NCBI RefSeq assembly: GCF_030285625.1
Contig: NZ_CP127294.1
Location: 1,498,001 to 1,562,000 of the forward strand
Direction of reading: 5' to 3'
Origin: Amycolatopsis sp. 2-15
GTDB lineage: Bacteria; Actinomycetota; Actinomycetes; Mycobacteriales; Pseudonocardiaceae
Length of the DNA stretch: 64,000 bases
The position numbers were made by a program, and so were the translations under genes. Position 1 is the first letter of the stretch; every line of letters begins with the position of its first letter. Positions 16,130 through 24,031 of the stretch are shown piece after piece. Below the pieces are notes generated by a model, which worked only from the letters and a program-made list of their open reading frames with translations, was not told the DNA's origin and made no database searches.

Positions 16130-17107
16130 ATGGCCGGGCGAGGACGAGCGACAGGATTGAGCCTCACGTCGTGGGTACTGTTCGCCGCGTCCGGGCCGGT
16201 CGCGAAGGCCGTGATGGCCACGGGGTGGTCGCCCGCCGCGGTGACGGCCGTCCGGATCGCGCTGGCGGCGGTGGTGCTGGTGCCGGGCGTCGCGCTGGTG
16301 CGGCCGTGGGCGTTGCGCTTCCGGAGGTCCGACGGATGGCTGGTGCTCGGCTACGGCGTGCTCGGCGTGGCCGGGGTGCAGCTGTGTTTTTTCGTGGCCG
16401 TGGACCGCGTGCCGGTCGGGGTGGCGATGGTGCTGGTGAACCTGGCGCCCGCGTTGGTCGCACTCTGGGTGCGAGTGGTGCGGCGCGAGCGGCTGCCGGC
16501 GCTGGTGTGGGTCGGGACTGCACTCGGCGTGGCGGGGCTCGCGCTCGTCGCGCAGATCTGGCAGGGCGGCCGGCTCGACGCGCTCGGCATCGCCGCCGGA
16601 GTCGGCGCGGCCGTGTGCTCGGCCGGCTACTTCCTGCTCGGCGAACGCGGCGCGGGCCGGCACGATTCGGTGGGACTCACCGCCGTGGGGCTGGCGATCG
16701 GCGCCGTGGTGGTGGGCGCGGTCAGTCCACCTTGGACAGTGTCACCGGCGGCGGTCACCTCCACCGCAACGCTCGGGAGCCTGCACGTGCCCGTGTGGCT
16801 GGCGCTGCTCGTGCTGGCCGTGGCCGGCACAGTGCTGCCCTACCTGGCCGGGCTGCGCGCGTTGCGCGATCTGCCCTCGGCGCTGGCGAGTGTGCTGGCG
16901 CTGGTGGAACCGCTCGTCGCCGCGGGGCTGGCGTGGTTGTGGCTCGGCGAAACCCTCGGCGCGACGCAGCTGATCGGCGCGGTCGTGTTGCTCGCGGGCG
17001 CGGTGCTGGTGCAGGTGGCCGGATCCCGCACTCCTGGTGACGTGCGGGATCCGGCGACGGTCACCAGCTGGCCGGGCGAAGCCGATCCGGCTCGTAGGGT
17101 TGCGTGA
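16130..17107 (+). CDS. EamA/DMT-family transporter
   Basis: A 325-residue membrane protein with ten hydrophobic helices arranged as two EamA halves (about 12-145 and 155-290). Landmarks are FAASGPVAKAVMATGWSPAAVTAVR in the first half and ALASVLALVEPLVAAGLAWLWLGE in the second, typical of metabolite or amino-acid exporters. The ATG at 16130 fits the first helix; the longer frame to 16067 adds residues overlapping the sigma-factor promoter region. The hydrophilic tail overlaps the convergent VOC gene by 47 nt, so transcripts from both strands meet here. The substrate is unknown. Confidence 0.88.
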   Translation: MAGRGRATGLSLTSWVLFAASGPVAKAVMATGWSPAAVTAVRIALAAVVLVPGVALVRPWALRFRRSDGWLVLGYGVLGVAGVQLCFFVAVDRVPVGVAMVLVNLAPALVALWVRVVRRERLPALVWVGTALGVAGLALVAQIWQGGRLDALGIAAGVGAAVCSAGYFLLGERGAGRHDSVGLTAVGLAIGAVVVGAVSPPWTVSPAAVTSTATLGSLHVPVWLALLVLAVAGTVLPYLAGLRALRDLPSALASVLALVEPLVAAGLAWLWLGETLGATQLIGAVVLLAGAVLVQVAGSRTPGDVRDPATVTSWPGEADPARRVA

Positions 17108-17471
17108 TCACTTCCATGCCATTGCCGCCCGGGTCGAGGAAGTAGACCCCGCGGCCGCCGTGGTTGTGGTTGATCTCGCCGACCTGCTCGCGGGCCGGGT
17201 CGGCGTGGTAAGTCACGCCGGTTTCCTTCAGCCGCGCGAAAAACGCGTCGAAGTCGTCCTCGGGGATCAGGAAACAGTAGTGCTGCAGCCGAAGGTCCTG
17301 TGGCGGGACCGTCGCGAAGTCCAGCCGGACCCCGTTGCCGGTTTCGACAGGGATGAACGGCCCCCATTCCTCGCCCACTTCGAGACCCAGCAAGCGGGCG
17401 AGGAACTCGGCGGACTCCCGGTTGTCCCGGGACGGCACGATCAAATGGTTGAGCTCAACGGAAACGGACAC
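17061..17471 (-). CDS. VOC family (glyoxalase/dioxygenase-like) protein
   Basis: A 136-residue single VOC unit: ELNHLIVPSRDNRESAEFLA near the N-terminus and FLDPGGNGMEVIT near the C-terminus, which supply His and Glu positions often used to bind a metal. Start choice: GTG at 17471 has GGAGG 8 nt upstream, far better than the longer frame. It could be a lactoylglutathione-lyase-like enzyme, a ring-cleaving dioxygenase relative or a resistance protein; nothing in the neighbourhood decides. It converges with and overlaps the EamA gene. Confidence 0.85.
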   Translation of the reverse strand: MSVSVELNHLIVPSRDNRESAEFLARLLGLEVGEEWGPFIPVETGNGVRLDFATVPPQDLRLQHYCFLIPEDDFDAFFARLKETGVTYHADPAREQVGEINHNHGGRGVYFLDPGGNGMEVITQPYEPDRLRPASW

Positions 17472-17563
17472 GAACAATGCCTCCAGAAGGCATCCCGGCA
17501 CCTCCATGTCTCACCCAGCCGATGACCGACACGCGATGCCGCGTCCGTGATCGTAAGCCAGTA

Positions 17564-18874
17564 CTAGGAAACCGTCACGCGCTTTCGCCCCGCCGCGCGC
17601 GGACGGCCGACGCCCTGCCACGACAGGCCGGCGTCGATGACCGTGCGGGGGTCGAGGAGGTTGCGGGTGTCGACGACGTCGTCGCCCTCCATGGCGTCGG
17701 CCATGATCGTCCAGTCGAGGTGCTTGAACTCGGCCCACTCGGTGAGGACCACGATCACGTCGGCGTCCTTCGCGACCTGGTACGGGTCGTCGACCACGGT
17801 CATGCCGTCGATCGCGCTGTCGACCGCCGGGTCGTAGGCCGTGATCTCCGCGCCCAGCGCGCCGAGCACCGAGGAGACGGCGAGGGCGGGCGAGTCGCGC
17901 AGGTCGTTGGTGCCGGCCTTGAACGCCAGGCCCAGCACGCCGATCCGCGCGCCGGCGAGGGTGCCGCCACAGGCGCCGGCGATCTTCGCGACGATGCGGT
18001 CGCGCTGGGCGATGTTCTCGTCGATGGCCGAGGTGAGCATGCGGAAGTCGTAGTTCACCGACTCCGCGACCTTCACCAGCGCGCTGGTGTCCTTGGGCAG
18101 GCACGAGCCGCCCCAGCCCGGGCCGGGCTTGAGGAACGCGCGGCCGATGCGCCGGTCGTAGCCCATGCCTTCGGTCACGAGGTCGATGTCGGCGCCGAGG
18201 CGCTCGCACAGCTCGGCGATCGAGTTCACATAGGACAGTTTCAGCGCGAGGAAACAGTTGGCCGCGTACTTCACGAGCTCCGCGCTCGCCGCGTCGGCGA
18301 CGACGACCGGCGCCCCGAGGTCCGCGTAAAGGTCACCGACCCAGCGCGCCGCGCCGGGGGTGTCCGAGCCGACCACGATGCGGTCGGGGTTCAAGAAGTC
18401 GGAAACCGCGGTGCCTTCCCGCAGGAACTCCGGGTTGGACACGATCGGGACGTCTTCGCGGCCGAGCATCGCGTGGATGCGCTTGGAGGTGCCCACGGGC
18501 ACGGTCGACTTGGTGATCAACGCGCAGCCGGCGGGCAGCACGTCGCCGATCTCGGCGGTCACCGCCTCCACCGCACGCAGGTCGGCGGAGCCGCCCGCGC
18601 CCATCGGCGTGGGCACGCAGAGGAAGACACCGTCCGCCTCCTGCACGGCTTTCCGCGCGCCGACGACGAACGACAGCCGCCCGCCCGTGATGCCACCGGT
18701 GACCAGTTCGGCCAGTCCCGGTTCGAGAATGTCCACTCTGCCGGCGGAGAGGCGAGAGACCTTCGCCTCGTCCACGTCCACGCAGGTGACGCGATGCCCC
18801 AGGCTCGCGAGACATGCCCCCGTGGTCAATCCGACGTACCCCGTCCCCACCACCACGATCCGAGCTGCGCTCAT
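17564..18874 (-). CDS. UDP-glucose/GDP-mannose dehydrogenase family (probable UDP-glucose 6-dehydrogenase)
   Basis: A 436-residue enzyme with an N-terminal Rossmann motif (VVVGTGYVGLTTGACLASLG), the central NPEFLREGTAVSDFLNPDR signature and catalytic C258 in GPGWGGSCLPKD. It oxidises a nucleotide-sugar 6-OH in two steps, producing UDP-glucuronate if the substrate is UDP-glucose. UDP-glucuronate feeds envelope polysaccharide. The start is the ATG at 18874; the longer frame upstream is not part of the family. It is divergent from an SDR gene and has no glycan genes beside it. The surface-glycan module lies 10 kb away, so a link is possible but unproven. Confidence 0.93.
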   Translation of the reverse strand: MSAARIVVVGTGYVGLTTGACLASLGHRVTCVDVDEAKVSRLSAGRVDILEPGLAELVTGGITGGRLSFVVGARKAVQEADGVFLCVPTPMGAGGSADLRAVEAVTAEIGDVLPAGCALITKSTVPVGTSKRIHAMLGREDVPIVSNPEFLREGTAVSDFLNPDRIVVGSDTPGAARWVGDLYADLGAPVVVADAASAELVKYAANCFLALKLSYVNSIAELCERLGADIDLVTEGMGYDRRIGRAFLKPGPGWGGSCLPKDTSALVKVAESVNYDFRMLTSAIDENIAQRDRIVAKIAGACGGTLAGARIGVLGLAFKAGTNDLRDSPALAVSSVLGALGAEITAYDPAVDSAIDGMTVVDDPYQVAKDADVIVVLTEWAEFKHLDWTIMADAMEGDDVVDTRNLLDPRTVIDAGLSWQGVGRPRAAGRKRVTVS

Positions 18875-19054
18875 GATGCCGAAGGTGACATTCCGAGTTG
18901 AAGCGGGCGCTAACGGAAGTGGGCGACGCCGAATACTCCACGCGAGAAGTGAAGAACGGGCCCGCGTGAGGCAGCACACCCGGCGCCGGTGCGAACGAAC
19001 GTTAACCTGTCGCTACGGTGCAGGGCCGCACCACGAGCAGCAGAAAGGCTGAAG

Positions 19055-19813
19055 ATGCAGATCACCGACACCGCAGCGCTCGTCACGGGTGGTGCTTCCG
19101 GCCTCGGCGGCGCCACCGCCAAGGCGCTGGCCGCCAAGGGCGCGCGCGTCTTCGCGCTCGACCTCGCCGCGTCGATCGAGAAGGCGGAACAGGTCGACGG
19201 CGTCACCTACGTCGAAGCCGACGTCACCGACCCCGACCAGGTCCAGGCCGCCGTGGACACCGCCGCCGGCTCCGGCGCGCCGCTGCGCACGGTCGTCAAC
19301 TGCGCCGGCATCGGCCCCTCGGCTCGCATCCTGTCGAAGAAGGGCCGCCACGACCTCGCGCTCTACGCGAAGGTCGTGCAGATCAACCTCATCGGCACTT
19401 TCAACGTGCTCACCATCGCCGCCGAGGCCATCGCCAAGACCGAGCCGCTGACCGACGACGCCCGCGGCGTCATCATCAACACCGCCTCCGTCGCGGCCTA
19501 CGACGGCCAGATCGGCCAGGTCGCCTACTCGTCTTCGAAGGGCGGCGTCGTCGGCCTCACGCTGCCGGCCGCGCGCGACCTCGCGTCGCAGGGCATCCGC
19601 GTGCTGACGATCGCGCCGGGCATCGTCGACACCCCGATGCTCGCCACCGTGAGCGACGAGTTCCGCGCGAGCCTCGCCGCCGGCGTGCCGTTCCCCAAGC
19701 GCCTGGCGCGCCCGGACGAGTACGCGCAGCTCGCCCTTTCGCTGATCGACCACGACTACCTCAACGGCGAAGTCGTCCGCATGGACGGCGCGCTGCGCAT
19801 GGCCCCGCGCTGA
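19055..19813 (+). CDS. Short-chain dehydrogenase (3-hydroxyacyl-CoA dehydrogenase type II-like)
   Basis: A 252-residue SDR with the NAD-binding glycine motif TGGASGLGGATAKAL, the NCAGIG segment and catalytic YSSSK. The sequence LSKKGRHDLALYAKVVQINL plus PFPKRLARPDEYAQL is characteristic of the type II 3-hydroxyacyl-CoA dehydrogenase branch, which acts in fatty acid or branched-chain amino acid oxidation. The ATG start has GAAAGG upstream. It is a single gene, divergent from the UDP-glucose dehydrogenase gene and closed by a strong hairpin. The substrate is inferred from family. Confidence 0.9.
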   Translation: MQITDTAALVTGGASGLGGATAKALAAKGARVFALDLAASIEKAEQVDGVTYVEADVTDPDQVQAAVDTAAGSGAPLRTVVNCAGIGPSARILSKKGRHDLALYAKVVQINLIGTFNVLTIAAEAIAKTEPLTDDARGVIINTASVAAYDGQIGQVAYSSSKGGVVGLTLPAARDLASQGIRVLTIAPGIVDTPMLATVSDEFRASLAAGVPFPKRLARPDEYAQLALSLIDHDYLNGEVVRMDGALRMAPR

Positions 19814-19820
19814 TCGTCCC

Positions 19821-19856
19821 GGGCGGTCTGGACCACGCGTGTGGTCCAGACCGCCC
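19821..19856. terminator. Bidirectional terminator hairpin
   Basis: A perfect 16-bp stem, GGGCGGTCTGGACCAC paired with GTGGTCCAGACCGCCC, closes a 4-nt GCGT loop. It sits 7 nt after the SDR stop codon and 5 nt after the stop of the convergent methyltransferase gene, so it can serve both. Confidence 0.85.
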
Positions 19857-19861
19857 GTGCG

Positions 19862-20539
19862 TCACGGCTTCGTCAGCCGGGCTTCCAGCCCGATGCCGTC
19901 GGTGGTGATGCGGCAGGAGCCGAAGCGGCTCTCACGCGCCAACGTCTCGAACTGCTCCGGCGTGTACGCGCGCTTGCGCAGCTGCCCGAGTGTCCACTTT
20001 GTCGTGAACGCACCCACCGGCCCGAGCTTCATCCCGGCCACCTCGTTCGCGATGTCCTCCGGCGTCGCCGTCTTGCGCAGGTCCTGCACCAGCGCCACCC
20101 CGCCCGGCCGCAGCACGCGCCACATCTCGTCGAGCGCGTCGACCGGGTCGGCGAAGTTCTTGAACGCCGCCTGCGTGATCAGGAAATCGAACGACTCGTC
20201 CGCGAACGGCATCGCCGCGACGTCGCCGTGCACGAACTCCGCCGCGACCCCCTGCTCCCGCGCGTACTGGCTCGCCAGGGACACGAACGTGCGGCTCACG
20301 TCGAGCCCCGTGACCGCGAAGCCGAGCCGCGCCAGCTCGACCGCGTGGAACCCGGGCCCGGGCGCCACCTCCAGCACATCGGAGCCGCTAGGCAGCTGCT
20401 TGGCCAGCTCCGCCGCCGACGAGCGGTAGAACGCCAGCTGCGGCGCGGTCCCGCGACCGCGCGCGTACGCCCGCGCGACCGGTCCTTCCATCTCCGGCAC
20501 GAGCTTGGTCCGGCGCCGTTTGACCTCGGTGTTCGTCAT
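19862..20539 (-). CDS. Class I SAM-dependent methyltransferase
   Basis: A 225-residue UbiE/Methyltransf_11-type protein. SAM-binding motif I is DVLEVAPGPGFHAVELA, the acidic residue after strand 2 is in VTGLDVSRTFV, and motif post-I contains HGDVAAMPFADESFDFLI. The C-terminal substrate-binding part is short. The N-terminal lead (VKRRRTKLVPEMEGPVARAY) resembles methyltransferases acting on small molecules. It is upstream of a shared terminator and downstream of PadR on the same strand, 160 nt apart. The substrate is unknown. Confidence 0.88.
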   Translation of the reverse strand: MTNTEVKRRRTKLVPEMEGPVARAYARGRGTAPQLAFYRSSAAELAKQLPSGSDVLEVAPGPGFHAVELARLGFAVTGLDVSRTFVSLASQYAREQGVAAEFVHGDVAAMPFADESFDFLITQAAFKNFADPVDALDEMWRVLRPGGVALVQDLRKTATPEDIANEVAGMKLGPVGAFTTKWTLGQLRKRAYTPEQFETLARESRFGSCRITTDGIGLEARLTKP

Positions 20540-20654
20540 CGTCGCACTCCAGTTCGGTGGGTCGGCCGAACCGCTCCGGCGAGTGCGGGCCCGTATCCTG
20601 TGATCGCAGCCTGAGGATCGGATCCGCTGCCGCGGAATCGGTTCGAGGGTTTCC

Positions 20655-20696
20655 CCGGTCCCGGTGGCGGTGTGCCAGCACTGCCTCCGGGGCCGG
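20655..20696 (-). terminator. Hairpin between PadR and methyltransferase genes
   Basis: Arms CCGGTCCCGGTGGC (20655-20668) and GCCTCCGGGGCCGG (20683-20696) pair over 14 bp with one G-T pair and one mismatch. It begins 6 nt after the PadR stop and would end the PadR transcript. On the plus strand it is followed by CTTTT. Confidence 0.5.
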
Positions 20697-20701
20697 CTTT
20701 T

Positions 20702-21361
20702 CTACTCCTGGCCGCCTTCGGCGAAAGCGGTCAAGTCTTCCGGCAGCTCGCCGGTCTCGCGGTAGTGCCGCCACTCGGCGACGCCCGGCAGCGCGCTCGT
20801 GGCCAGGTCGTCTCGGAGGCCGCGCACCCAGTCGATCTCGGCGCGCAGCAGCACCAGCTCGTATTCGCCTTCCACGAGGAACAGCCGTGGCACCTCGGCG
20901 CGCGAAGCTTCGAGTACCGCCGCCCGTTCGGCGAGGCGCTTTTCCAGCGCGGTGAGCCGCTTCGTCAGCAGGTCCGCCACCTCGTCCGGCCCGAGCGAAG
21001 CCATGATCGACAGCCCCGCCTGGAACTTCGTCGGCTCGAGGTCCGGCTCGGCGAGCAGCTCGGCCACCCAGTCCTCCAGCTCGGCGCGGCCGGCGTCGGT
21101 GAGGCGGTAGATCGTGCGCTCGGGCCGCGCGCCGTCGCGGACGCTCTCGACGGTGGCGACGAAGCCGTGCTTCTCCAGGTTGCCGACGACCGTGTAGAGC
21201 GAGCCCCACTTGATCTTCATGTCGGTGTCCTTGCCGCGTTCACGCAGCACGGAGGCCATTTCGTAGGGGTGCATCGGCCGCTCGACCAGAGCCGACAGCA
21301 CGGCCAGCCCCAGCATGTTCCCGACCTTGCGGCGCTTCACCGTCACCACTTCCTCGTCCAC
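20702..21361 (-). CDS. PadR family transcriptional regulator
   Basis: A 219-residue repressor. The N-terminal winged helix (about 8-95) has NMLGLAVLSALVERPMHPYE and the family phrase KIKWGSLYTVVGNLEKHGFV. The C-terminal half (about 100-200) is helical and dimerising (Vir_C-like), with ALEKRLAERAAVLEASRAEV. PadR proteins usually repress a nearby transporter or detoxification gene and release DNA on ligand binding. No obvious target lies next to it except the downstream methyltransferase. GTG codons at 21361, 21349 and 21343 are all possible starts. A TATACT -10-like box 16 nt upstream suggests a very short or absent leader for the first. Confidence 0.88.
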   Translation of the reverse strand: MDEEVVTVKRRKVGNMLGLAVLSALVERPMHPYEMASVLRERGKDTDMKIKWGSLYTVVGNLEKHGFVATVESVRDGARPERTIYRLTDAGRAELEDWVAELLAEPDLEPTKFQAGLSIMASLGPDEVADLLTKRLTALEKRLAERAAVLEASRAEVPRLFLVEGEYELVLLRAEIDWVRGLRDDLATSALPGVAEWRHYRETGELPEDLTAFAEGGQE

Positions 21362-21382
21362 GAGTATTCGCAGACGAGTATA
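21360..21382 (-). promoter_or_regulatory. PadR promoter box with 8-bp direct repeat
   Basis: ACGAGTAT occurs at 21360-21367 and again at 21374-21381 (plus-strand reading), 14 bp apart. The minus-strand sequence TATACT (21377-21382) resembles a -10 element immediately upstream of the PadR start. The overlap of repeat, -10 and start codon suggests autoregulation. Confidence 0.4.
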
Positions 21383-21431
21383 GGCACAGCGCGACGGAAC
21401 CGGCCTCCGGGAAAAACCCCGAGAACCGAGG

Positions 21432-22559
21432 TCAGCGGCGGATCACCAGCACCTTGGCGCCGGTGGGCGGCGTGGGAACGGCACGCAGCAGCCGCCCGGC
21501 GTGCACCGTGCCCAGGACAACCACCCCGGCCGAGCGGCCGAACCCGGACAGCACGATCCGGTCGCCTTCCCGCACGCCGGGGCCGGCCGGAGTGACCGCG
21601 ATCGGGTCGTCGACGAGTGAACCGACTCTGGTCAAGGTCACGGGCTCGCCGCTCGCAGTCGTCGTACGCAACCCCCAGAGGCTGGGCGGCGTGAAGTTCA
21701 GGCCCGCGAGGTCGCCGTCCGCGGTGGTGACCACACCGACAAGGCCGGCCCGCGTCGCGACGACATCGCCCGGCTTCGCGTCGACACCGAAGACGGCGAA
21801 CTGGGTATCGGTTCCAGCCCGCGCGACGGTCCCCGGTGAAACGGCCGGGTCGTGCGACGAGCTGGTCAACTCGCCGAAATCGGGGTGCTGCGGACCGCCG
21901 GTGGCGATCGCCGTGTTCCACGCGGCCGCGGCCGGCGCAAGTACCGCGGCCGCCAGCCCGTCGACCGGCTGGACGGAGACGGTGTCGGCCGCACTCGAGC
22001 TGAACCACGCGGTGGTCACCCCGGGCGCGGTGACCACCACCCCCAGAGCCCGGTCCGGCTCGGACGACACGAACCCGAACGCCGGAGCCATCACCTGATC
22101 CGCCGGAATGCTCAGCTGCGCCCGCACCTGCAGCTCGGGAGCGGCGGTGAGGAACGCCAGCCGGATTTCGCCGTCCCGCTCCACGCTGCTCAGCACGACG
22201 ACCGTGCCCACCTCGGTGCTGGTCCCGGCGAACACCACCCGCGCCGCCCGCGTTCCCCACGCCTGCCGCGCCCGCTCGACCAAACCGAGGTTGTCCGCCA
22301 GCGCACCGCGCGCCGGCCACTGCGTCACCGGCACGGCCTGGACCTGCGACGACGTGCTCTGCGTGGTGACGATCGTCGCCGCTCCCAGCGCGAGCACCAC
22401 GGCGGCGGCCGCGGCCCCGACGAGCCTCCGCTGCCGTCGCCGCGCCCGCGTCCTCAGCACCCGCTGCGCCATCCGCGCCGCGGCCTCCGGCTCCGGCGCA
22501 GCCAGCGCGGTCTCGCCGAGCTCCCGGCGGACGGTGTCGGTGAACTCCGGCTGCCTCAA
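21432..22559 (-). CDS. Membrane-anchored partner of SigE-type sigma factor (possible anti-sigma)
   Basis: About 375 residues: a cytoplasmic helical N-terminus (FTDTVRRELGETALAAPEPE), a basic stop-transfer (RTRARRRQRR), one transmembrane helix (LVGAAAAAVVLALGAATIVT) and a roughly 300-residue extracytoplasmic region. That region has a tandem beta-rich look and ends in a segment resembling a protease-associated fold (PGVREGDRIVLSGFGRSAG). It starts at TTG, which overlaps the sigma gene stop as TTGA, with GGAGGGGACAGGG just upstream, so it is translationally coupled to the sigma factor. The position and topology are those of anti-sigma factors, but I do not see the zinc-binding HxxxCxxC motif. 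Function is inferred from context. Confidence 0.7.
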   Translation of the reverse strand: MRQPEFTDTVRRELGETALAAPEPEAAARMAQRVLRTRARRRQRRLVGAAAAAVVLALGAATIVTTQSTSSQVQAVPVTQWPARGALADNLGLVERARQAWGTRAARVVFAGTSTEVGTVVVLSSVERDGEIRLAFLTAAPELQVRAQLSIPADQVMAPAFGFVSSEPDRALGVVVTAPGVTTAWFSSSAADTVSVQPVDGLAAAVLAPAAAAWNTAIATGGPQHPDFGELTSSSHDPAVSPGTVARAGTDTQFAVFGVDAKPGDVVATRAGLVGVVTTADGDLAGLNFTPPSLWGLRTTTASGEPVTLTRVGSLVDDPIAVTPAGPGVREGDRIVLSGFGRSAGVVVLGTVHAGRLLRAVPTPPTGAKVLVIRR

Positions 22560-23068
22560 CCCTGTCCCCTCCCGATCGCCGCCGCACCCGGCTCGTGCGT
22601 GGCCTCCCACAGCTCCCGCAGCCGGGCCAGCCCGCGCGCCGTCGACGACTTCACCGTCCCGACGCCGCAGCCCAGCAGCCGCGCGGTCTCCGCCTCGCCG
22701 AGGTCCAGGTAGAACCGCGCCGCCAGCACCGCCCGCATCCGCGGCGGCAGCTGCCACAGCAGCGCGACCATCTCCGACCGCCCCGCCGACACGGCGAACG
22801 CGTCTCCCCCGGCCTCGACGTCCGCGCCGGCGATCGGCATCAGCCGCTCGCGGCGGCGACGGTCGCGGCGAGCGAGGAAAACGCGGAACAAGGCCTGCCG
22901 GGCGTAGGCGCGCTCGTGCTCGATGTCCGCGCGGCCGACGTGCTTGACCAGGCGCAGCAGCGCGTCGTGCACCACGTCCTCGGCCTCGCCGCGGTCGCCG
23001 GTCAGCACGAGCGCGTAGCGGAACAGCTCGTCGTAGTGCTGCTCGACGAAGACCTCGAACCCGCGCAC
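22556..23068 (-). CDS. SigE-family (SigE/M type) RNA polymerase sigma factor
   Basis: About 170 residues with region 2 (FEVFVEQHYDELFRYALVLT then GEAEDVVHDALLRL) and region 4 (LLWQLPPRMRAVLAARFYLD then GEAETARLLGCGVGTVKSST). The HTH wording matches the actinomycete SigE-family subgroup. GTG at 23068 has GGAGG 9 nt upstream and gives MRGFE, the usual start for the family; a GTG at 23074 is the alternative. The downstream membrane protein overlaps it at TTGA and may hold it inactive until an envelope signal arrives. The regulon is unknown. Confidence 0.88.
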   Translation of the reverse strand: MRGFEVFVEQHYDELFRYALVLTGDRGEAEDVVHDALLRLVKHVGRADIEHERAYARQALFRVFLARRDRRRRERLMPIAGADVEAGGDAFAVSAGRSEMVALLWQLPPRMRAVLAARFYLDLGEAETARLLGCGVGTVKSSTARGLARLRELWEATHEPGAAAIGRGQG

Positions 23069-23154
23069 ACCCACCGCCCTCCGCTACCCGTCGCCCCCTT
23101 GGATCACGGAGGACGCCGAAAAGTTGCCGGGGCGGCCGAACCCGGGCCGGCGAA

Positions 23155-24000
23155 TCACTCGGTGGGCTGCCACACCCAGTTCTGCCGCTCGTAGGCCGCC
23201 TGGAACCCCAGGTTGAGCATGTTGTGCAGCGACGAGTTGTGCTCGCCCTCTGCCTCGGCGCCGGTTTCGGCGACGAGCAGGCGGCAGCCCAGCTCGGCCG
23301 CGAGCCGGGCGCGGGCGGCGAGGAGCTCCGTCTGCCCGCCACGGTTGCGGGCGTGCTCAGCTACCGCGCCGCTGAACAGCTGGCCGATGTCGCCCTGGTG
23401 GTAGAGCAGTGCGGTGCCCACCAGGTCGTCGCCGAGCCAGACGGCGTACGGGTAGCAGCTCGGGTCGGTGGTCGAGGCGGCGAATAGTTCTCCGAAGTGC
23501 TCTTCCGGCATGCCGAAGACGCTCAGCATCCGCGATGCCCACCGGTGGGCATCGCCGGGTTCGACCGGAGCGATCCGGATGCCGTCGGCCTGCTTGCGGG
23601 CGGGGTCATCGGCTCGGGCGACCACCTCGGCCGTCGACGCGACCAACTTCGCCACCGACGACGAGGGAGTGAGCCCTTCCCGCTCGCAGATCTCAGCCCA
23701 GTCCTCCGGAATCACCGACGGCGCGAGCTGCAACGTGGCCCGGCGCGTGCCCGCCGCGCGGTAGAACGCGCACACCTCGGCGATCAGCTCCGCGGTGACC
23801 GGCTCCGTGCGGCCGAAGCCCAGTGCCTTGCTCCAGAAGTCCGTCGGGTCGTTGCGCACCGCCAGAACGACCGCGCCGCCGAGCCGCGTGGCCGACATGC
23901 CGAGCGCGGAACGCACCGATTCGGGACCGCCGGTCTCGAGCCGGAACACCGCTTCCGCCTCGGACTCCTCGATCGACAGGGGCGGCTCGACCTTGATCAT
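23155..24000 (-). CDS. GNAT family N-acetyltransferase
   Basis: A 281-residue protein with a C-terminal GNAT fold (about 145-270). The acetyl-CoA loop region reads ALLYHQGDIGQLFSGAVAEHARNRGGQTELL, the expected beta4/alpha3 signature with the GxG of the pyrophosphate loop, followed by LAAELGCRLLVAETG. The N-terminal half (about 15-130) looks like a degenerate GNAT repeat (ETGGPESVRSALGMSATRLG), as in two-domain acetyltransferases. No neighbour indicates a substrate. It may share a transcript with the nuclease gene upstream, 31 nt away. Confidence 0.85.
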   Translation of the reverse strand: MIKVEPPLSIEESEAEAVFRLETGGPESVRSALGMSATRLGGAVVLAVRNDPTDFWSKALGFGRTEPVTAELIAEVCAFYRAAGTRRATLQLAPSVIPEDWAEICEREGLTPSSSVAKLVASTAEVVARADDPARKQADGIRIAPVEPGDAHRWASRMLSVFGMPEEHFGELFAASTTDPSCYPYAVWLGDDLVGTALLYHQGDIGQLFSGAVAEHARNRGGQTELLAARARLAAELGCRLLVAETGAEAEGEHNSSLHNMLNLGFQAAYERQNWVWQPTE

Positions 24001-24031
24001 CAGGTCACCGTACTGCGCGCCGGCTCTCGGA

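Noticed and set aside
21432..23342. 636-codon frame suggesting a fused sigma factor and membrane protein
   Set aside because: The part upstream of the TTG at 22559 is a shadow of the sigma-factor gene in another frame. The TTGA overlap fits two separate genes.
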